DNA from: Nocardia sp. NBC_00403
GTDB taxonomy: Bacteria; Actinomycetota; Actinomycetes; Mycobacteriales; Mycobacteriaceae
Length of the DNA stretch: 64,000 nt
Reading direction: 5' to 3'
NCBI RefSeq assembly: GCF_036046055.1
Contig: NZ_CP107939.1
Location: 8,122,001 to 8,186,000, forward strand
In this document: piece by piece, positions 47,561 to 59,300 of the stretch
How the letters are laid out: the number at the start of each line of letters is the position of its first letter
How positions within the stretch are numbered: position 1 is the stretch's first letter
Translations under genes and position numbers: made by a program
The notes under the pieces: generated by a model
The model's input: the letters and a program-made list of their open reading frames with translations, nothing else
Told to the model about the DNA's origin: nothing
The model's database searches: none

Positions 47561-48049
47561 ATGAAACACGACGATCTGCTGGCGAGTAATTGCGCGATCG
47601 AACGCTCCGGAGCCGTCCTCGGTGAGCGCTGGGTGATCGCGATCCTGCGCGCAGCCTATTTCCGGGCCCGCACCTTCGAGGACTATCAGCGCAAAACCGG
47701 TATCGCACGAAACATCCTGACCGAACGGCTCAATCGCCTGGTCGCCTTCGGCATCATGGAACGCCGCGAGTACGCCTCCGGCCCACATCGCGCCCTGCAC
47801 GAATACCGCCTCACCAACGCCGGAATGGAGCTCTATCCGGTCATCGCCGCCATCCTCGCCTGGGGCGAGAAGCACACGGGCCTGATCAACGGCGCCCCCA
47901 CCGAACTGGTGCACGGCACCTGCGGCAAAGTGACGCACGCCAAAGTGGTGTGCGAGTGCTGCGGTGACGAGCTACACCCACACCACATCGAGGTCCGTCC
48001 CGGCCCCGGCGCGAGCAGCCCCGCGCCACCGTGGACGCCGATCGGCTGA
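47561..48049 (+). CDS. HxlR-family transcriptional regulator
   Basis: 162 residues from ATG 47561. CAIERSGAVLGERWVIAILR starts the HxlR winged helix, with TGIARNILTERLNRLVAFGI as recognition region and YRLTNAGMELYPVI as wing and dimer helix. The C-terminal extension contains a cysteine cluster (HGTCGK and VCECCGDELHPHH), which could bind metal or sense redox or electrophiles, as some HxlR/DUF24 proteins do. It lies divergent to the MFS exporter with a palindrome between. An in-frame TTG at 47531 would overlap the palindrome and is less likely. Confidence 0.92.
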   Translation: MKHDDLLASNCAIERSGAVLGERWVIAILRAAYFRARTFEDYQRKTGIARNILTERLNRLVAFGIMERREYASGPHRALHEYRLTNAGMELYPVIAAILAWGEKHTGLINGAPTELVHGTCGKVTHAKVVCECCGDELHPHHIEVRPGPGASSPAPPWTPIG

Positions 48050-48080
48050 CCTTGCCGCTGCGGCGAGTGCTGTCGTGCGG

Positions 48081-48986
48081 CTAGCGCCAGAGCCGAATGC
48101 GCAGGATCGCGCCGCCCTCGGTACCGGCAAGCAGTTCGTCGGGGTGACCGGGCACGGCCGCGACCGAGGTCATCGGTTGGTCGGTGAGCACGGCGCAGGC
48201 GGCGTTCGTGTCCGGGTCGATACGGACCAGTTGGCCGGAGATGGTGGTGACGTACAGGATGCCGTCCCGGTCGACCAGGTCGTCGGCGAAGTCGGGAATG
48301 CCGGGCAGCGTCGAGGAAAGGTCGGCGACGACGGATCGGACGGACGGATCGTCGATGGACATGCGCAGCACACGACCGAGTGGATTGCCGTTCGACGTCA
48401 GATAGAGCGAGCGATCACGAACGACGATGCCGTTGGCAGTGGCCGTGGTGGCCCGCGCGGTCCACTCGGTGTCGACCACGCCGTCCCTGCCGATGCGGAT
48501 CACACCGGACGTCGCGGCCACATAGAGATTGCCCGCCTGATCAAAGGCAGCGCCGTTGGGCATGGTGAAACCGGAAACGAACGTCTCGGGCTTCGGGTCG
48601 GCAGCGGTGGGGTCGAAGCGGACGACACCGCCCGGTCGCAACACGCTGGTGGGTGAATCGCCGTAGACGACGTAGAGCAGTCCGTCGGGACCAAGACGCA
48701 CCGCACCCGGATACTCGACGGGAACCCGCCCGGTCAGCGCACCCGAGCTGTTGTAGCGCTGGACTTCATTGCGGTAGAGGCGCGATACCCACAGATTGCC
48801 CTGCGCGTCATAGCCCACGTTCTCCGACCAGTCGAGGATCGGAACACCTGCGGGCACCGCGGTCGCGGCCTGCGCGGGGGCGCACGCGGCGATCGGCTCG
48901 GCGGCGGCAGTGGACGGGGTTGCGACCCCACCGCAGGCAACGGCAACCAGTGCGGCGATCGGCCAGCAACGATGAATTCTACGCAC
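48081..48986 (-). CDS. Secreted SMP-30/NHL-type beta-propeller protein
   Basis: 301 residues from GTG 48986 with GAGGTG upstream. The signal peptide (RRIHRCWPIAALVAVACGGV, cleavage near TAAAEP) is followed by repeated blades: NVGYDAQGNLWVSRLYRNEV, VRLGPDGLLYVVYG, AAFDQAGNLYVAATSGVIRI, DGILYVTTISGQLVRID. Gluconolactonase/SMP-30-like and NHL propellers share this pattern. It may bind or hydrolyse an extracellular ligand. No catalytic metal site is obvious. The gene is divergent to the alpha/beta-hydrolase at 49053. Confidence 0.83.
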   Translation of the reverse strand: MRRIHRCWPIAALVAVACGGVATPSTAAAEPIAACAPAQAATAVPAGVPILDWSENVGYDAQGNLWVSRLYRNEVQRYNSSGALTGRVPVEYPGAVRLGPDGLLYVVYGDSPTSVLRPGGVVRFDPTAADPKPETFVSGFTMPNGAAFDQAGNLYVAATSGVIRIGRDGVVDTEWTARATTATANGIVVRDRSLYLTSNGNPLGRVLRMSIDDPSVRSVVADLSSTLPGIPDFADDLVDRDGILYVTTISGQLVRIDPDTNAACAVLTDQPMTSVAAVPGHPDELLAGTEGGAILRIRLWR

Positions 48987-49052
48987 CCGGCACCTCGGCT
49001 CTCGATACGAACACTGATCGTCCAGCAGTCTAGACACCGCGCGGATTCGGCC

Positions 49053-49829
49053 ATGAAGTCGACTGATTCGCACAGAATTTGGCACTATCTATGGATGCCC
49101 TTTTTCGTCGGCGCTCGTGGCCGTATGCATTATCGGCGGTGGCCGTTCGACAATGACGGCGACAGAGCCGGTGTGATCGTATTACTGCCCGGTATCGGAC
49201 AGCACAGCGGGCACTATCACCGCTTCGCGCGGACGGCGCGCGCCGCCGGGATCGAGGCATGGGCGCTGGACACCTCGGGCTACGGGCTGAGCGAAGGCGA
49301 CCCGAACAACCCGGGCACCCTGGCCGAGCTGGTGGCGGACGCGACCATGCTGATCGAGCTGGTGCAGGCCGAGCTGCCCCGCACGCCACTGATCCTGATG
49401 GGTCACTCGCTCGGGGCCGTCACGGCGCTCGGCGCACTGGGCGCGGCGGTGCCCGACCAGGCATCGGCAACCGACGACCTGAACGCGGTGGAGGCGGATT
49501 ACCCGCGAACTCCGAGCCTGCCGCCGAGCGCACTGGTCGGACTGGTGTTGTCCGGGGTGCCGAAGCGGGCACTCGGCGGCGGCGCACCCGGTGCGCCGGG
49601 ATCGCCGTTGCCCGGTTCCCTTCCGGTGCTGGCAGTGCACGGTGTCGAGGATCGACGCGCACCGATCGATGCGATGAGGGTCTGGACTCGACGCCACGAA
49701 TCGGTAGATTTACGCGAGTACGCCGACGCCGGGCACGATCTGCTGCACGAACCGGTGCATGCGCGGGTCGCTGCCGACATCGCGGAATGGGTGCAGGGTG
49801 TCGTCGTGGGGTTGGCACGACACCGATGA
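49053..49829 (+). CDS. Alpha/beta-hydrolase, monoacylglycerol-lipase-like
   Basis: 258 residues from ATG 49053. The oxyanion region is LLPGIGQHSGHYHRFA (the HG motif of monoacylglycerol lipases replaced by PG), the nucleophile Ser119 is in GHSLG, Asp is in VHGVEDRRAP, and His is in DAGHDLLHE. It hydrolyses lipid esters, probably in the cytoplasm, since no signal peptide is seen. Intrinsic to the family are a mobile lid (about 145-185, here Ala/Gly/Pro rich) and short length. The next gene begins 36 bases after its stop. Confidence 0.86.
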   Translation: MKSTDSHRIWHYLWMPFFVGARGRMHYRRWPFDNDGDRAGVIVLLPGIGQHSGHYHRFARTARAAGIEAWALDTSGYGLSEGDPNNPGTLAELVADATMLIELVQAELPRTPLILMGHSLGAVTALGALGAAVPDQASATDDLNAVEADYPRTPSLPPSALVGLVLSGVPKRALGGGAPGAPGSPLPGSLPVLAVHGVEDRRAPIDAMRVWTRRHESVDLREYADAGHDLLHEPVHARVAADIAEWVQGVVVGLARHR

Positions 49830-49865
49830 GCTGAACGCAGCACGATGAGGAAGGGGGACGGCGAG

Positions 49866-50246
49866 ATGCAGTCGAAAGTGACAGCCCTCGACACCGCGGT
49901 CGATGAGGGTGAACTGTGGATCGACGGACTGTTGGTCGCCGAAGGCGCGCCGGAACGGTGCGCCCTGCGCTACGAACAGCTCGCCGATCAGGTCGAAGCG
50001 CAGATCCGGGTGCTCGCCGCAGCGACCTCACTCCCCGGGTTCGGCGGATTCGGCTCCGGTGACGCACTGCGCCGCGGCTTCGAGACCAAGGCCGACGGCG
50101 CGGTGACCCGGTTGCAGCACTATGCCGACGCCGCAAGGGAACTCGCGCGCACCTTCCGCGCGGCCGGTGCGGCGTACACGCAAGCCGACGACGGGCTCGC
50201 GGTCGCGGTCGACCAGACCGAAGTGGCGGGGGTCGCCCATGCGTAA
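49866..50246 (+). CDS. Type VII secretion-associated helical protein (EspC/DUF-like)
   Basis: 126 residues from ATG 49866. The protein is mostly helical: an N-terminal part (VDEGELWIDGLLVAEGAPE), then heptad-like QLADQVEAQIRVLAAATSL and a long C-terminal helix (ADAARELARTFRAAGAAYTQ). Size and pattern resemble the small ESX partner proteins of the EspC/DUF2580 and WXG100 type. Its stop overlaps the next start by eight bases, so it is translationally coupled to the PPE-like partner, the usual layout of type VII secretion pairs. The exact family is uncertain. Confidence 0.78.
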   Translation: MQSKVTALDTAVDEGELWIDGLLVAEGAPERCALRYEQLADQVEAQIRVLAAATSLPGFGGFGSGDALRRGFETKADGAVTRLQHYADAARELARTFRAAGAAYTQADDGLAVAVDQTEVAGVAHA

Positions 50247-51531
50247 GTTGCCGCGCACCGCCGAGCACGGAGCCCACCGCGCCGATCCCGATTACGCACC
50301 GAACGTCGAAATCTTCGACAACCTGACGCATCAGGACATCCACGCAGGCGTCCAGCTGCTCGACCCCGCGGCACTGTCCGCGGGCAAGCAGGCGTGGCAG
50401 GGTTCCGCGACCGGGCTTGCCGAGGCGGTCGAGCAGGCGCACAACGAAATTCGCGCCGCCATCGCCGACGGCTGGCGCGGGAGCGCCGCGCAACAGGCCG
50501 CCGATGCCGTGCACCAGTTCGAGCAGTCCGGGCAGCAGCTCGCCGATGTGATGTCGACGGTGGCGCAGCGGCTCGGTCAGGCAGGCGACGCCGCAGAGGC
50601 CCTGCGCGCCGCAGTCGTCGAACCCTCCAGTGCCACACCGGATCTCGCGTCCGCACTACTCGATCCGGCACAGGCCACCAGCAATACCGACACCCAGAAG
50701 GCCACCGAGCACTCGCGCCAAGATGTGGTGCAGGCGATGGACAGCATCTATACGAATGCCTTCATCCCCAGCGGATCCGGAATACCGGCCTTCCCTGATG
50801 ACACGACAGGCGCCGCACCCCAGGAGCCCGGCAGCACATCGACACCGCAGCAGGCGACGACTGCGTCTGCTGCCGACAGCACCATGGGAAGGCTTACCGC
50901 ACAGCAGATCTCGACGCCCGCTCCCCCGGCTGGGACTCCGGAGTCGATGGCGGCCGAAGAGACCGCACCGGCGGCAGCCTCCGAGACGACCCCCGCCGCG
51001 GTTTCCCCTGCGGCCGGTTCGCTCGGTAGCACCGCCGCTGCCACCGGCGGCCTCGACACGACACCTGCCGCGCCACGGGTTGTCGCCGCCGCAGCGGAGC
51101 AACCAGCGTCGGGGCCTGCGGCGATCACCCCGGACCGAGCTCCTCGAACAGCTTCCGGCACACCGGTTGTCGCCGCCGCGACTGTGGCGCCGTCGACCGT
51201 GCCCGGCTCCGGCGGCAACGCCACGGCCGCCGACGAGGAACGCAAGCGCGAGGAGCGCCGCAAGGACTCCAACAGCGATGCGGTCAGCGGGATGGGCGCG
51301 GGCGCGATGGGCGGCATGATGGGCGGCGCGCTCGCCACGGCCGACACTCCAAGACAATCCTCGAGCTCGCCGCAGCGGGCCGCGCAATCCGACTACGAAG
51401 ACGACGACGATCTGCACTTCGTCGACGACGAGCTCACCTTCCTCGAACCTGCCGACGAGGCAGGCGAATTGATCGGTGCGATGGATCCGACGACACCGCC
51501 GGTGCTCGGCGAGTGGAGCGAGTACGAGTGA
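50239..51531 (+). CDS. Putative type VII secreted protein with WxG helical hairpin and disordered tail
   Basis: 430 residues from ATG 50239. The first 180 residues form a long helical hairpin with WQGSATGLAEAVEQAHNEIR and DGWRGSAAQQAADAVHQFEQ, where the WRG turn resembles the WxG of EsxA/PPE-type proteins. The remaining 250 residues are Ala/Ser/Thr/Pro-rich and disordered, with a basic patch (EERKREERRK), GAMGGMMGG and an acidic end (DYEDDDDLHFVDDEL). It probably pairs with the preceding protein and is recognised by the downstream EspG-like chaperone. It does not carry a classic PPE motif. Confidence 0.8.
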   Translation: MRKLPRTAEHGAHRADPDYAPNVEIFDNLTHQDIHAGVQLLDPAALSAGKQAWQGSATGLAEAVEQAHNEIRAAIADGWRGSAAQQAADAVHQFEQSGQQLADVMSTVAQRLGQAGDAAEALRAAVVEPSSATPDLASALLDPAQATSNTDTQKATEHSRQDVVQAMDSIYTNAFIPSGSGIPAFPDDTTGAAPQEPGSTSTPQQATTASAADSTMGRLTAQQISTPAPPAGTPESMAAEETAPAAASETTPAAVSPAAGSLGSTAAATGGLDTTPAAPRVVAAAAEQPASGPAAITPDRAPRTASGTPVVAAATVAPSTVPGSGGNATAADEERKREERRKDSNSDAVSGMGAGAMGGMMGGALATADTPRQSSSSPQRAAQSDYEDDDDLHFVDDELTFLEPADEAGELIGAMDPTTPPVLGEWSEYE

Positions 51532-52298
51532 GCTGGACGCTCACGCCCGACCAGTTCGCGCTGGCCTGGGCGCGCACCGACGGCGATCGGATTCCCTATC
51601 CTCTCGCTGTCCGACTCTCGGCCCGCGACACCACCGAGCGGGCGTCGCAACTGCCCGCACTGAACCGGTGGTGTGACCGCACACTCGACGCCGACCTGGA
51701 GGCGGCGTTGCGGCTGCTGGCCCGACCCACGGTGCGCGTCGAAGTATTCGGGCAGCGCGACGATACGAATTCCGAAGCCGCCACGATCCGGCCCGTCCGG
51801 GTGCTCGGCGTGTCCACCGGTGAGATCGCGGTCGTCGCCGCGCAGCGCGCCGCCGCGACACCGGACCGCGGTGGTGACATCCGGCTGTTCGTCGGCGCTG
51901 CGAAAAACCTGTCCGCCAGGGTGGTTTCGATGCTGCCGGAGAACACCCCCGGCGCGATTTCGCGGATGACCGCGCCACAGACGCGGGTCAAAGAGGACAG
52001 CCGCGACCTGGTGACCGTGCCGGTCGCCGGTCCATCGACGCCATCGCGCATGCGACGGCTGCTCAACCGGCCTCGCGACGGCATCGGCCAGATCGTGGTC
52101 TCGCTGCGCCGAGCCGACGACGAACTGCGTCCGTTCGGCGTGCTGTGCTGGATCGATGTGGTCGGCGACGGCCGATACGCCGTGCGCACGGGCGCGGATG
52201 TCGACATCGTGCCGGTGACCGCGGAAGTGTTCACCGCACAATTGAGCCCGATGGTCACCGCGGCCGAACGCCGGATCACCTACGCCGAACGCTGGTGA
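51528..52298 (+). CDS. EspG-family type VII secretion chaperone
   Basis: 256 residues from GTG 51528, overlapping the previous stop (GTGA). N-terminus WTLTPDQFALAWARTDGDRI, YPLAVRLSARDTTERASQ, a central VRVEVFGQRDD strand, and the end TAAERRITYAERW follow the EspG family, which binds PE-PPE pairs and delivers them to the ESX ATPase. No ESX core genes (eccA-E, mycP, esxAB) are in the window. This three-gene set is therefore a satellite that depends on a machine elsewhere in the genome. Confidence 0.85.
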   Translation: MSWTLTPDQFALAWARTDGDRIPYPLAVRLSARDTTERASQLPALNRWCDRTLDADLEAALRLLARPTVRVEVFGQRDDTNSEAATIRPVRVLGVSTGEIAVVAAQRAAATPDRGGDIRLFVGAAKNLSARVVSMLPENTPGAISRMTAPQTRVKEDSRDLVTVPVAGPSTPSRMRRLLNRPRDGIGQIVVSLRRADDELRPFGVLCWIDVVGDGRYAVRTGADVDIVPVTAEVFTAQLSPMVTAAERRITYAERW

Positions 52299-52317
52299 GC
52301 TTCGTTACGGTGGGCAC

Positions 52318-52842
52318 GTGCCACTCTACGAATTCGAAGGCAAACGCCCCCAAGTCGATCCGACCGCGTTCATCGCGCCCAATGCGACGCTGATCGGTGA
52401 CGTTCGGGTCGAGGCAGGCGCCTCCATCTGGTACGGCGCGGTACTGCGCGCGGATTTGGCCCCGATCATCATCCGGGAACGCGCCAACGTCCAGGACAAC
52501 GCCGTGCTGCACGTACCGCCGGACGTACCGATGGAGATCGGCCCCGGCGCGACGATCGCACACAGCGTGGTGTTCCACGGCGCGTCGGTCGGTGCGGAAG
52601 CCATTGTCGGCAACAGCAGCACTGTCCTCGACATGGCCGAGATCGGTGCGGGAACGATGATCGCCGCACACTCCTTGGTGCCCGCGCACGCGAAGATTCC
52701 GGAGGGCGTCCTTGCCGCAGGCGCACCCGCCCAGGTCAAGAAGCCGATCGCGGGCACCCCGGCCGAGGGTTGGGTCAAGCTCAACCCTGGCTTCTACGCG
52801 GACCTGGCCCAGCGTCACCGCAAGGGCATCACCGAGGTCTGA
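52318..52842 (+). CDS. Gamma-carbonic-anhydrase-like left-handed beta-helix protein
   Basis: 174 residues, start GTG 52318. Hexapeptide repeats (IAPNATLIGDVRVEAGASIW, IGPGATIAHSVVFHG, VLDMAEIGAGTMIAAHSLV) form a left-handed beta-helix trimer. Histidines in LHVPP, IAHSVVFHG and AAHS are at the places of the zinc ligands of gamma carbonic anhydrases (YrdA/Cam type). It may hydrate CO2 or bind a cofactor; many homologues are inactive as isolated. Its stop is 18 bases from the convergent phosphoribosyltransferase. Confidence 0.9.
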   Translation: MPLYEFEGKRPQVDPTAFIAPNATLIGDVRVEAGASIWYGAVLRADLAPIIIRERANVQDNAVLHVPPDVPMEIGPGATIAHSVVFHGASVGAEAIVGNSSTVLDMAEIGAGTMIAAHSLVPAHAKIPEGVLAAGAPAQVKKPIAGTPAEGWVKLNPGFYADLAQRHRKGITEV

Positions 52843-52860
52843 CCGGCGCACGCACGCCGC

Positions 52861-53484
52861 TCAGGACAGCAGTGCCGTGACTTCCTCGTCTTCGAGCTGG
52901 TGGAAGTCACGGTAGGCGGTGCCGACCCCGCCGAGTGCGCGCGGCACCAGCGGACAGATCACCTCGTCGGCCTCCGCATCGACGCGATGCAGCGCCTCCG
53001 CCGAGGACACCGGCACGGCAACCACGATCCGCTCGGGCTGTTCTTGCCGCACGATGCGGCAGGCGACCACGACGGTGGCTCCGGTCGCCATGCCGTCGTC
53101 CACGATCACGACCGTGCGCCCGCCCATCGCGATCGGCTCGGCGTCACCGCGCAGCACCATGCGGCGGCGTTCGAGTTCGACGCGCTCGAAGTCCTCGATC
53201 TCGGCGAGCTGCCGCGGCGTGATCCCCGTGTGGTCCAAGACATCCTGGTTGAGCACCCGAACGCCGCCCGCACCGATGGCGCCCATCGCCAGCTCCGGCT
53301 GCCACGGCACACCGAGCTTGCGAACCAACAGAATATCGAGATCGCCGCCGATCACATCCCGCACCGCGGCGGCCACCGGAACACCGCCACGGGGCAGCCC
53401 GAGCACCAGCGGGTCCGACGCACGCAGGTGCGCCAACTCAGCACCCAGCGCACGACCGGCCGACGCCCGATCGGTGTAGATCAT
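52861..53484 (-). CDS. Phosphoribosyltransferase-domain protein
   Basis: 207 residues. The PRPP-binding motif VVIVDDGMATGAT lies in the C-terminal half, and LGLPRGGVPVA in the N-terminal half forms the pyrophosphate loop, an arrangement seen in the predicted phosphoribosyltransferases that often accompany dienelactone-hydrolase or amidophosphoribosyl-type proteins. The family's substrate is not known; a role in nucleotide salvage or signalling is possible. It is followed at a short distance by the amidase on the same strand, 11 bases away, so the two may share a transcript. Confidence 0.88.
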   Translation of the reverse strand: MIYTDRASAGRALGAELAHLRASDPLVLGLPRGGVPVAAAVRDVIGGDLDILLVRKLGVPWQPELAMGAIGAGGVRVLNQDVLDHTGITPRQLAEIEDFERVELERRRMVLRGDAEPIAMGGRTVVIVDDGMATGATVVVACRIVRQEQPERIVVAVPVSSAEALHRVDAEADEVICPLVPRALGGVGTAYRDFHQLEDEEVTALLS

Positions 53485-53495
53485 CCAACAGAACG

Positions 53496-54350
53496 CTACT
53501 CCGGTACCCGCTCGGCGATGGTGAATCGACGCAATGCCAGGCTCGGGTTCGTGGTGCGCACGGTCGCCAGGTAGTCGAGGTCGATGCCGGCGCTCAGCAC
53601 ACCCGGATCATCGCCGAGTTCGGCGAGCACGCTGCCGGTCGGATCGATGATCATCGACGCGCCTGCGCCGCGCGGCGCGGACTGATCGGCAGCTGCGACG
53701 TACACGGTGTTCTCGATCGCGCGGGCGCGCAGCAGCGTTGTCCACTGGTCCACCTTCGACGGGCCGGGAATCCACTGTGCGGGTAGCACCAGCACCTGTG
53801 CGCCCGCCGCCGCGACGCGACGACTGCCCTCGGGGAACCGTAGATCGAAACAGGTCTGCATGCCGAACATCACATCGTCGACCACGAATGTGGCGGGCGT
53901 CTCGATCTCCCCCGGTTCGACGATGTCGGATTCGAGGTGTCCGAACGCGTCGTAGAGGTGCACCTTCCGATACCTCGCGACGAGGCTCGCATCGGGTGCC
54001 AGGGCGACGAGGGTATTGCGGATCCGGTCCGCGCCTGCCGCCACTTGCTCCACCGTTCCGGCCACCAGATGCACACCGAATTCGCGCGCGATCGAGCCGA
54101 GGCCGGTGACGAACGGCCCGGTCAACGGTTCGGCGACGGCGACAACGCGCGCGTCGAGGCGAGACACGGCAAACATCGAGTATTCGGGCGCGATCACCAC
54201 TTTTGCGCCGCGTTCCCGAGCCACGCGGACGTGCTCGCGCAGCGCGGTGAGGTTCGCCGCGGGATCGGTTCCCGGCGCAAACTGAACGACCGCAACATCC
54301 AGCGCAGACGTCGCCGGGCTCTGATGCACGGACGCACTATCGGGTTGCAT
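53496..54350 (-). CDS. Carbon-nitrogen hydrolase (nitrilase superfamily amidase)
   Basis: 284 residues from ATG 54350. The catalytic triad is Glu56 (APEYSMF), Lys129 (YRKVHLYD) and Cys167 (MQTCFDLRFPE), with substrate-loop sequences WTTLLRARAIENTVYVAAAD. This is the Nit2/omega-amidase-like branch, which hydrolyses small amides such as deaminated glutathione or 2-oxoglutaramate. The frame is open upstream, but that part lacks similarity. The gene is transcribed toward the phosphoribosyltransferase gene and is divergent from deaD, with 62 bases between. Confidence 0.9.
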   Translation of the reverse strand: MQPDSASVHQSPATSALDVAVVQFAPGTDPAANLTALREHVRVARERGAKVVIAPEYSMFAVSRLDARVVAVAEPLTGPFVTGLGSIAREFGVHLVAGTVEQVAAGADRIRNTLVALAPDASLVARYRKVHLYDAFGHLESDIVEPGEIETPATFVVDDVMFGMQTCFDLRFPEGSRRVAAAGAQVLVLPAQWIPGPSKVDQWTTLLRARAIENTVYVAAADQSAPRGAGASMIIDPTGSVLAELGDDPGVLSAGIDLDYLATVRTTNPSLALRRFTIAERVPE

Positions 54351-54412
54351 AGATCTCACGGTATTGGGCCGGTGGCCGGGACGGCTACCGGGAGGCAGTA
54401 AACTCCTGGTCA

Positions 54413-56206
<1,794 letters not shown>

Positions 56207-56341
56207 ACCGGGGAGGGTTCATCGAGGTCAGGCGCGCTAGCTACAGTGTTGCCGTCCAGCGTGTATTGCAGCGCTAGTCGGTAGCGGGAGTCCCGCGAAG
56301 ACCCGGGGGCGGTGTCCCGCAAAGACACAGGAGGGCCGCGA

Positions 56342-59300
56342 TTGTTCGTGTTCGGTGATCGTGTCGTTTGCACCGCCGTCGATCTCGTGCGCGCGGCGCA
56401 ATGTGAGTTTGCGCTGTTGCGCGCCCTCGATGCCGAACTGGGCAATCTGGTGCCCGTCGCGGATACCGCACCGGAACCGGTTGCGCAGCCGCGCGGCGGG
56501 TTCGACGATTCCAAGGCACGCAGGCTCGCGGACTTCCGAGACCGGTTCGGTAGCTCGATGGTCGAAGTCGAATGTCGTGCGCGCGGGCCCGAAGGTGAGG
56601 GACGCGAACTCAACGGATCGTCGGCTCGCATCGACGCATTGCGGGAAGCGCACGCCGGGACAGTCGCCGCGCTGCGGGCCGGTGTGCACGTGATCCACGG
56701 TGCGACCTTTTTCGACGGTCGGTTCGCCTGCTCCTGCGATTTTCTGGTGCGGGCGGGTCACCGGGTCCGCTACACCGTGCACGGCACCGCCGCGGGCCCG
56801 CCGGATCATGTGGGTGCCGCGCTCGAACTAGCCGCGTGCGCCGAAGCTTTGGACGGCTCCGGCGCACTGACGGCACCGCTGGTCCGGCTGTACGTCGGCG
56901 AACACAGCACAACCCACACACTCTCCGATCTGGTGCCGGTGTACCTCGCGCGGCGCCGCCGAGTCGAACGCATCCTGGACGACAAGCTCAGCGAGCTGCT
57001 GCCGGTGCAGTGGGGCGATCCCCGTTACCTGGCCTGTGGGCATTGCCCGACCTGCACCACAGCGCTCGCGGCTGCGCGCGACCTGCTCCTGGTCGCCGGG
57101 ATGCCGCGCACCGCGCGTGCGCGATTGCGGGAGGCGGGCGTGAGCACCATCGATAGGCTTGCCGTCACCGAGACCACCGTGCCGGGCGTGCCACCACGGA
57201 CCTTCGGCGGGCTGCGCAAACAAGCCGAAATCCAGCTGCGCCGCGAGGATTCCGGGAAACCGACGCATCACCTCGTCGACGTGATCGCGCTCGGCGCGCT
57301 GCCGCCGCCCTCGCCGGGGGACCTGTCGCTGACCATCGACGAAGGTCCTGGCGGGCAGCCGATCGGCGTCGAGGTGGGCGGACCCGGCACCGTCCATCTG
57401 GCCTTCCGGATGGCAGCCGCCGACGATGTCATCGAACAGCGTCGTGCGCTGGGCGAGGTGCTCGGCTATCTGGCGCAGCGCAGGCGAATGTACCCGGACA
57501 TGCACGTCTACCACTACTCGTCCGGGGTCAGGTCCGCGCTGCTGCGCTGGACCGGCGCGCACGGTAACGGCGAGGAGGTCGTCGACGACCTGCTGCGCGC
57601 GGGCGTGCTGGTGGATCTGTATCCGATTGTGCGCAACGCGTTGCTCATCGGCGAACGGTCCTACCGGTTGAGCAGGCTCCGGCGGCTGCTACCCGGCGAG
57701 GCGCATTCCTCGATCACCGAACGTGATTGTCTGACCGTACTGCGACTGCGGGACTGGCTGGTGGACCGGGCTGCCGAACAGCGGATCGACCCGCAGGCGG
57801 TGACACTCGAGCGCGCGAGTTCGTGGTGCCTGGTGACCGAACCCGACGAGGCGGATCTCGCGCCGCCCTCGCGCCCCTCCTCGATCGAGGCGGCGCTCGC
57901 GGAATTCGCTGCGCCACACCAGGAGCCGCACCATCCGGCCGCGTTGCTGGCCGCGGCGCTCGGCTATCACCGGCGCGAACGCCAACCGTTGTGGTGGGCG
58001 CATGCCGATCGGCTCAGCCACCCGGTCGACGAATGGGCCGATGCCCCAGGCGTTCTCGTCGCCGACTGGGGCACGGTGGACACCAAATGGCATCGCAGCC
58101 CGCACCGGGCAACCATGCGCCGCTACCTCACGCTGACCGGGCGCATCGGCATCGGCTGGGGCGCGGCGTCGGGTTCGAGCGCGGCAGGCAGCGGTGCGGC
58201 GGGCACTTCCGGGCCGGGACCGCATACGGCGGGCGCCGTGGCGGCACACACCGTGCTGGCACCGGGAACCATGGTGTACACCTTCTACGATCGGCCCGTC
58301 GCCGCCGGCATGGTCACCGCCGTCGGGCGGCGGGCGACCGCCGTCGCCACGGTTCTCGGCTGTTCGGTGGACGCGGACTTCGACGACACTGTGCGGCTGG
58401 AGGAGTTGCTGTCGGAGGGGTGCGAGCCCTACGACGAGCTACCGACAGCCATCGCGCCCGGACTACCCGTTTGGGACGAAACCACCGAGACCGCCGTCGA
58501 ATTCGTCGCCCAAGAGCTGCTGATGGCGCTGCCCGAGGTCCCGTCCGGCGCGATATTCGACATCCTGGCCCGCCGCCCGCCCCGTTTGCATCGCGCCGGC
58601 GGCCTGCCCGATGTGCACGGCGACCATGCCGCGGCGATCACCACCGCCGTGCGCGACCTCGACAACTCCTATCTCGCCGTGCAGGGCCCGTCGGGCACCG
58701 GCAAGATCTCCACCGTCGCCCGCGCGATCGAACGCCTCGTCACCCGGCACAGGTGGCGGATCGGCATTGTCGCGCCCGCACATTCGACCGTCGAGAACAT
58801 GCTCGACCTGATCGTCGAGATCGGGGTGCTGCCCGAACTTGTCGCGAAGAAGGACGTGCAGTCGGTGGCGCCGGAGTGGGCCGTGATCGACGGCGCCCGG
58901 TACCCGCGATTCCTGGACAACGCCGTCAACGGGTGCGTACTCGGCGGTAGCCCGGCGGATTTCGCCGACGACGAACTGGTGTCCCACGAGCGTCTCGATC
59001 TGCTCGTGATCGCCGACGCGGGCAGCTTTCCGCTGGCCGACACCGTCGCGGTCGCGGTCAGCGCGCGCAACCTGTTGCTGCTCGGCGACCCGGCGCCGCC
59101 GACAACGCGTAGCGCCCACCCGGAGCCGGTCGGCGAATCGGTTCTCGGCTGGCTCACCGAGGGACGCAACACCCTGCCCGCCGAACGCGGCTACTTCCTG
59201 GACCGGACCTGGCGGATGCACCCGCGGGTCTGCGAACCGATTTCCCGGCTGTACTACGACAGCAGGCTGCGCTCCAACGAAACGGTCACGCTTGCACGAC

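Noticed and set aside
45974..47938. 654-codon minus-strand frame
   Set aside because: Runs out of frame through the MFS gene and antisense to the HxlR gene; Arg/Pro-rich composition without domain.
56290..56326. Direct repeat GTCCCGCGAAGAC / GTCCCGCAAAGAC before the nuclease/helicase gene
   Set aside because: Two short copies 24 bases apart with one mismatch; too little to call an operator.
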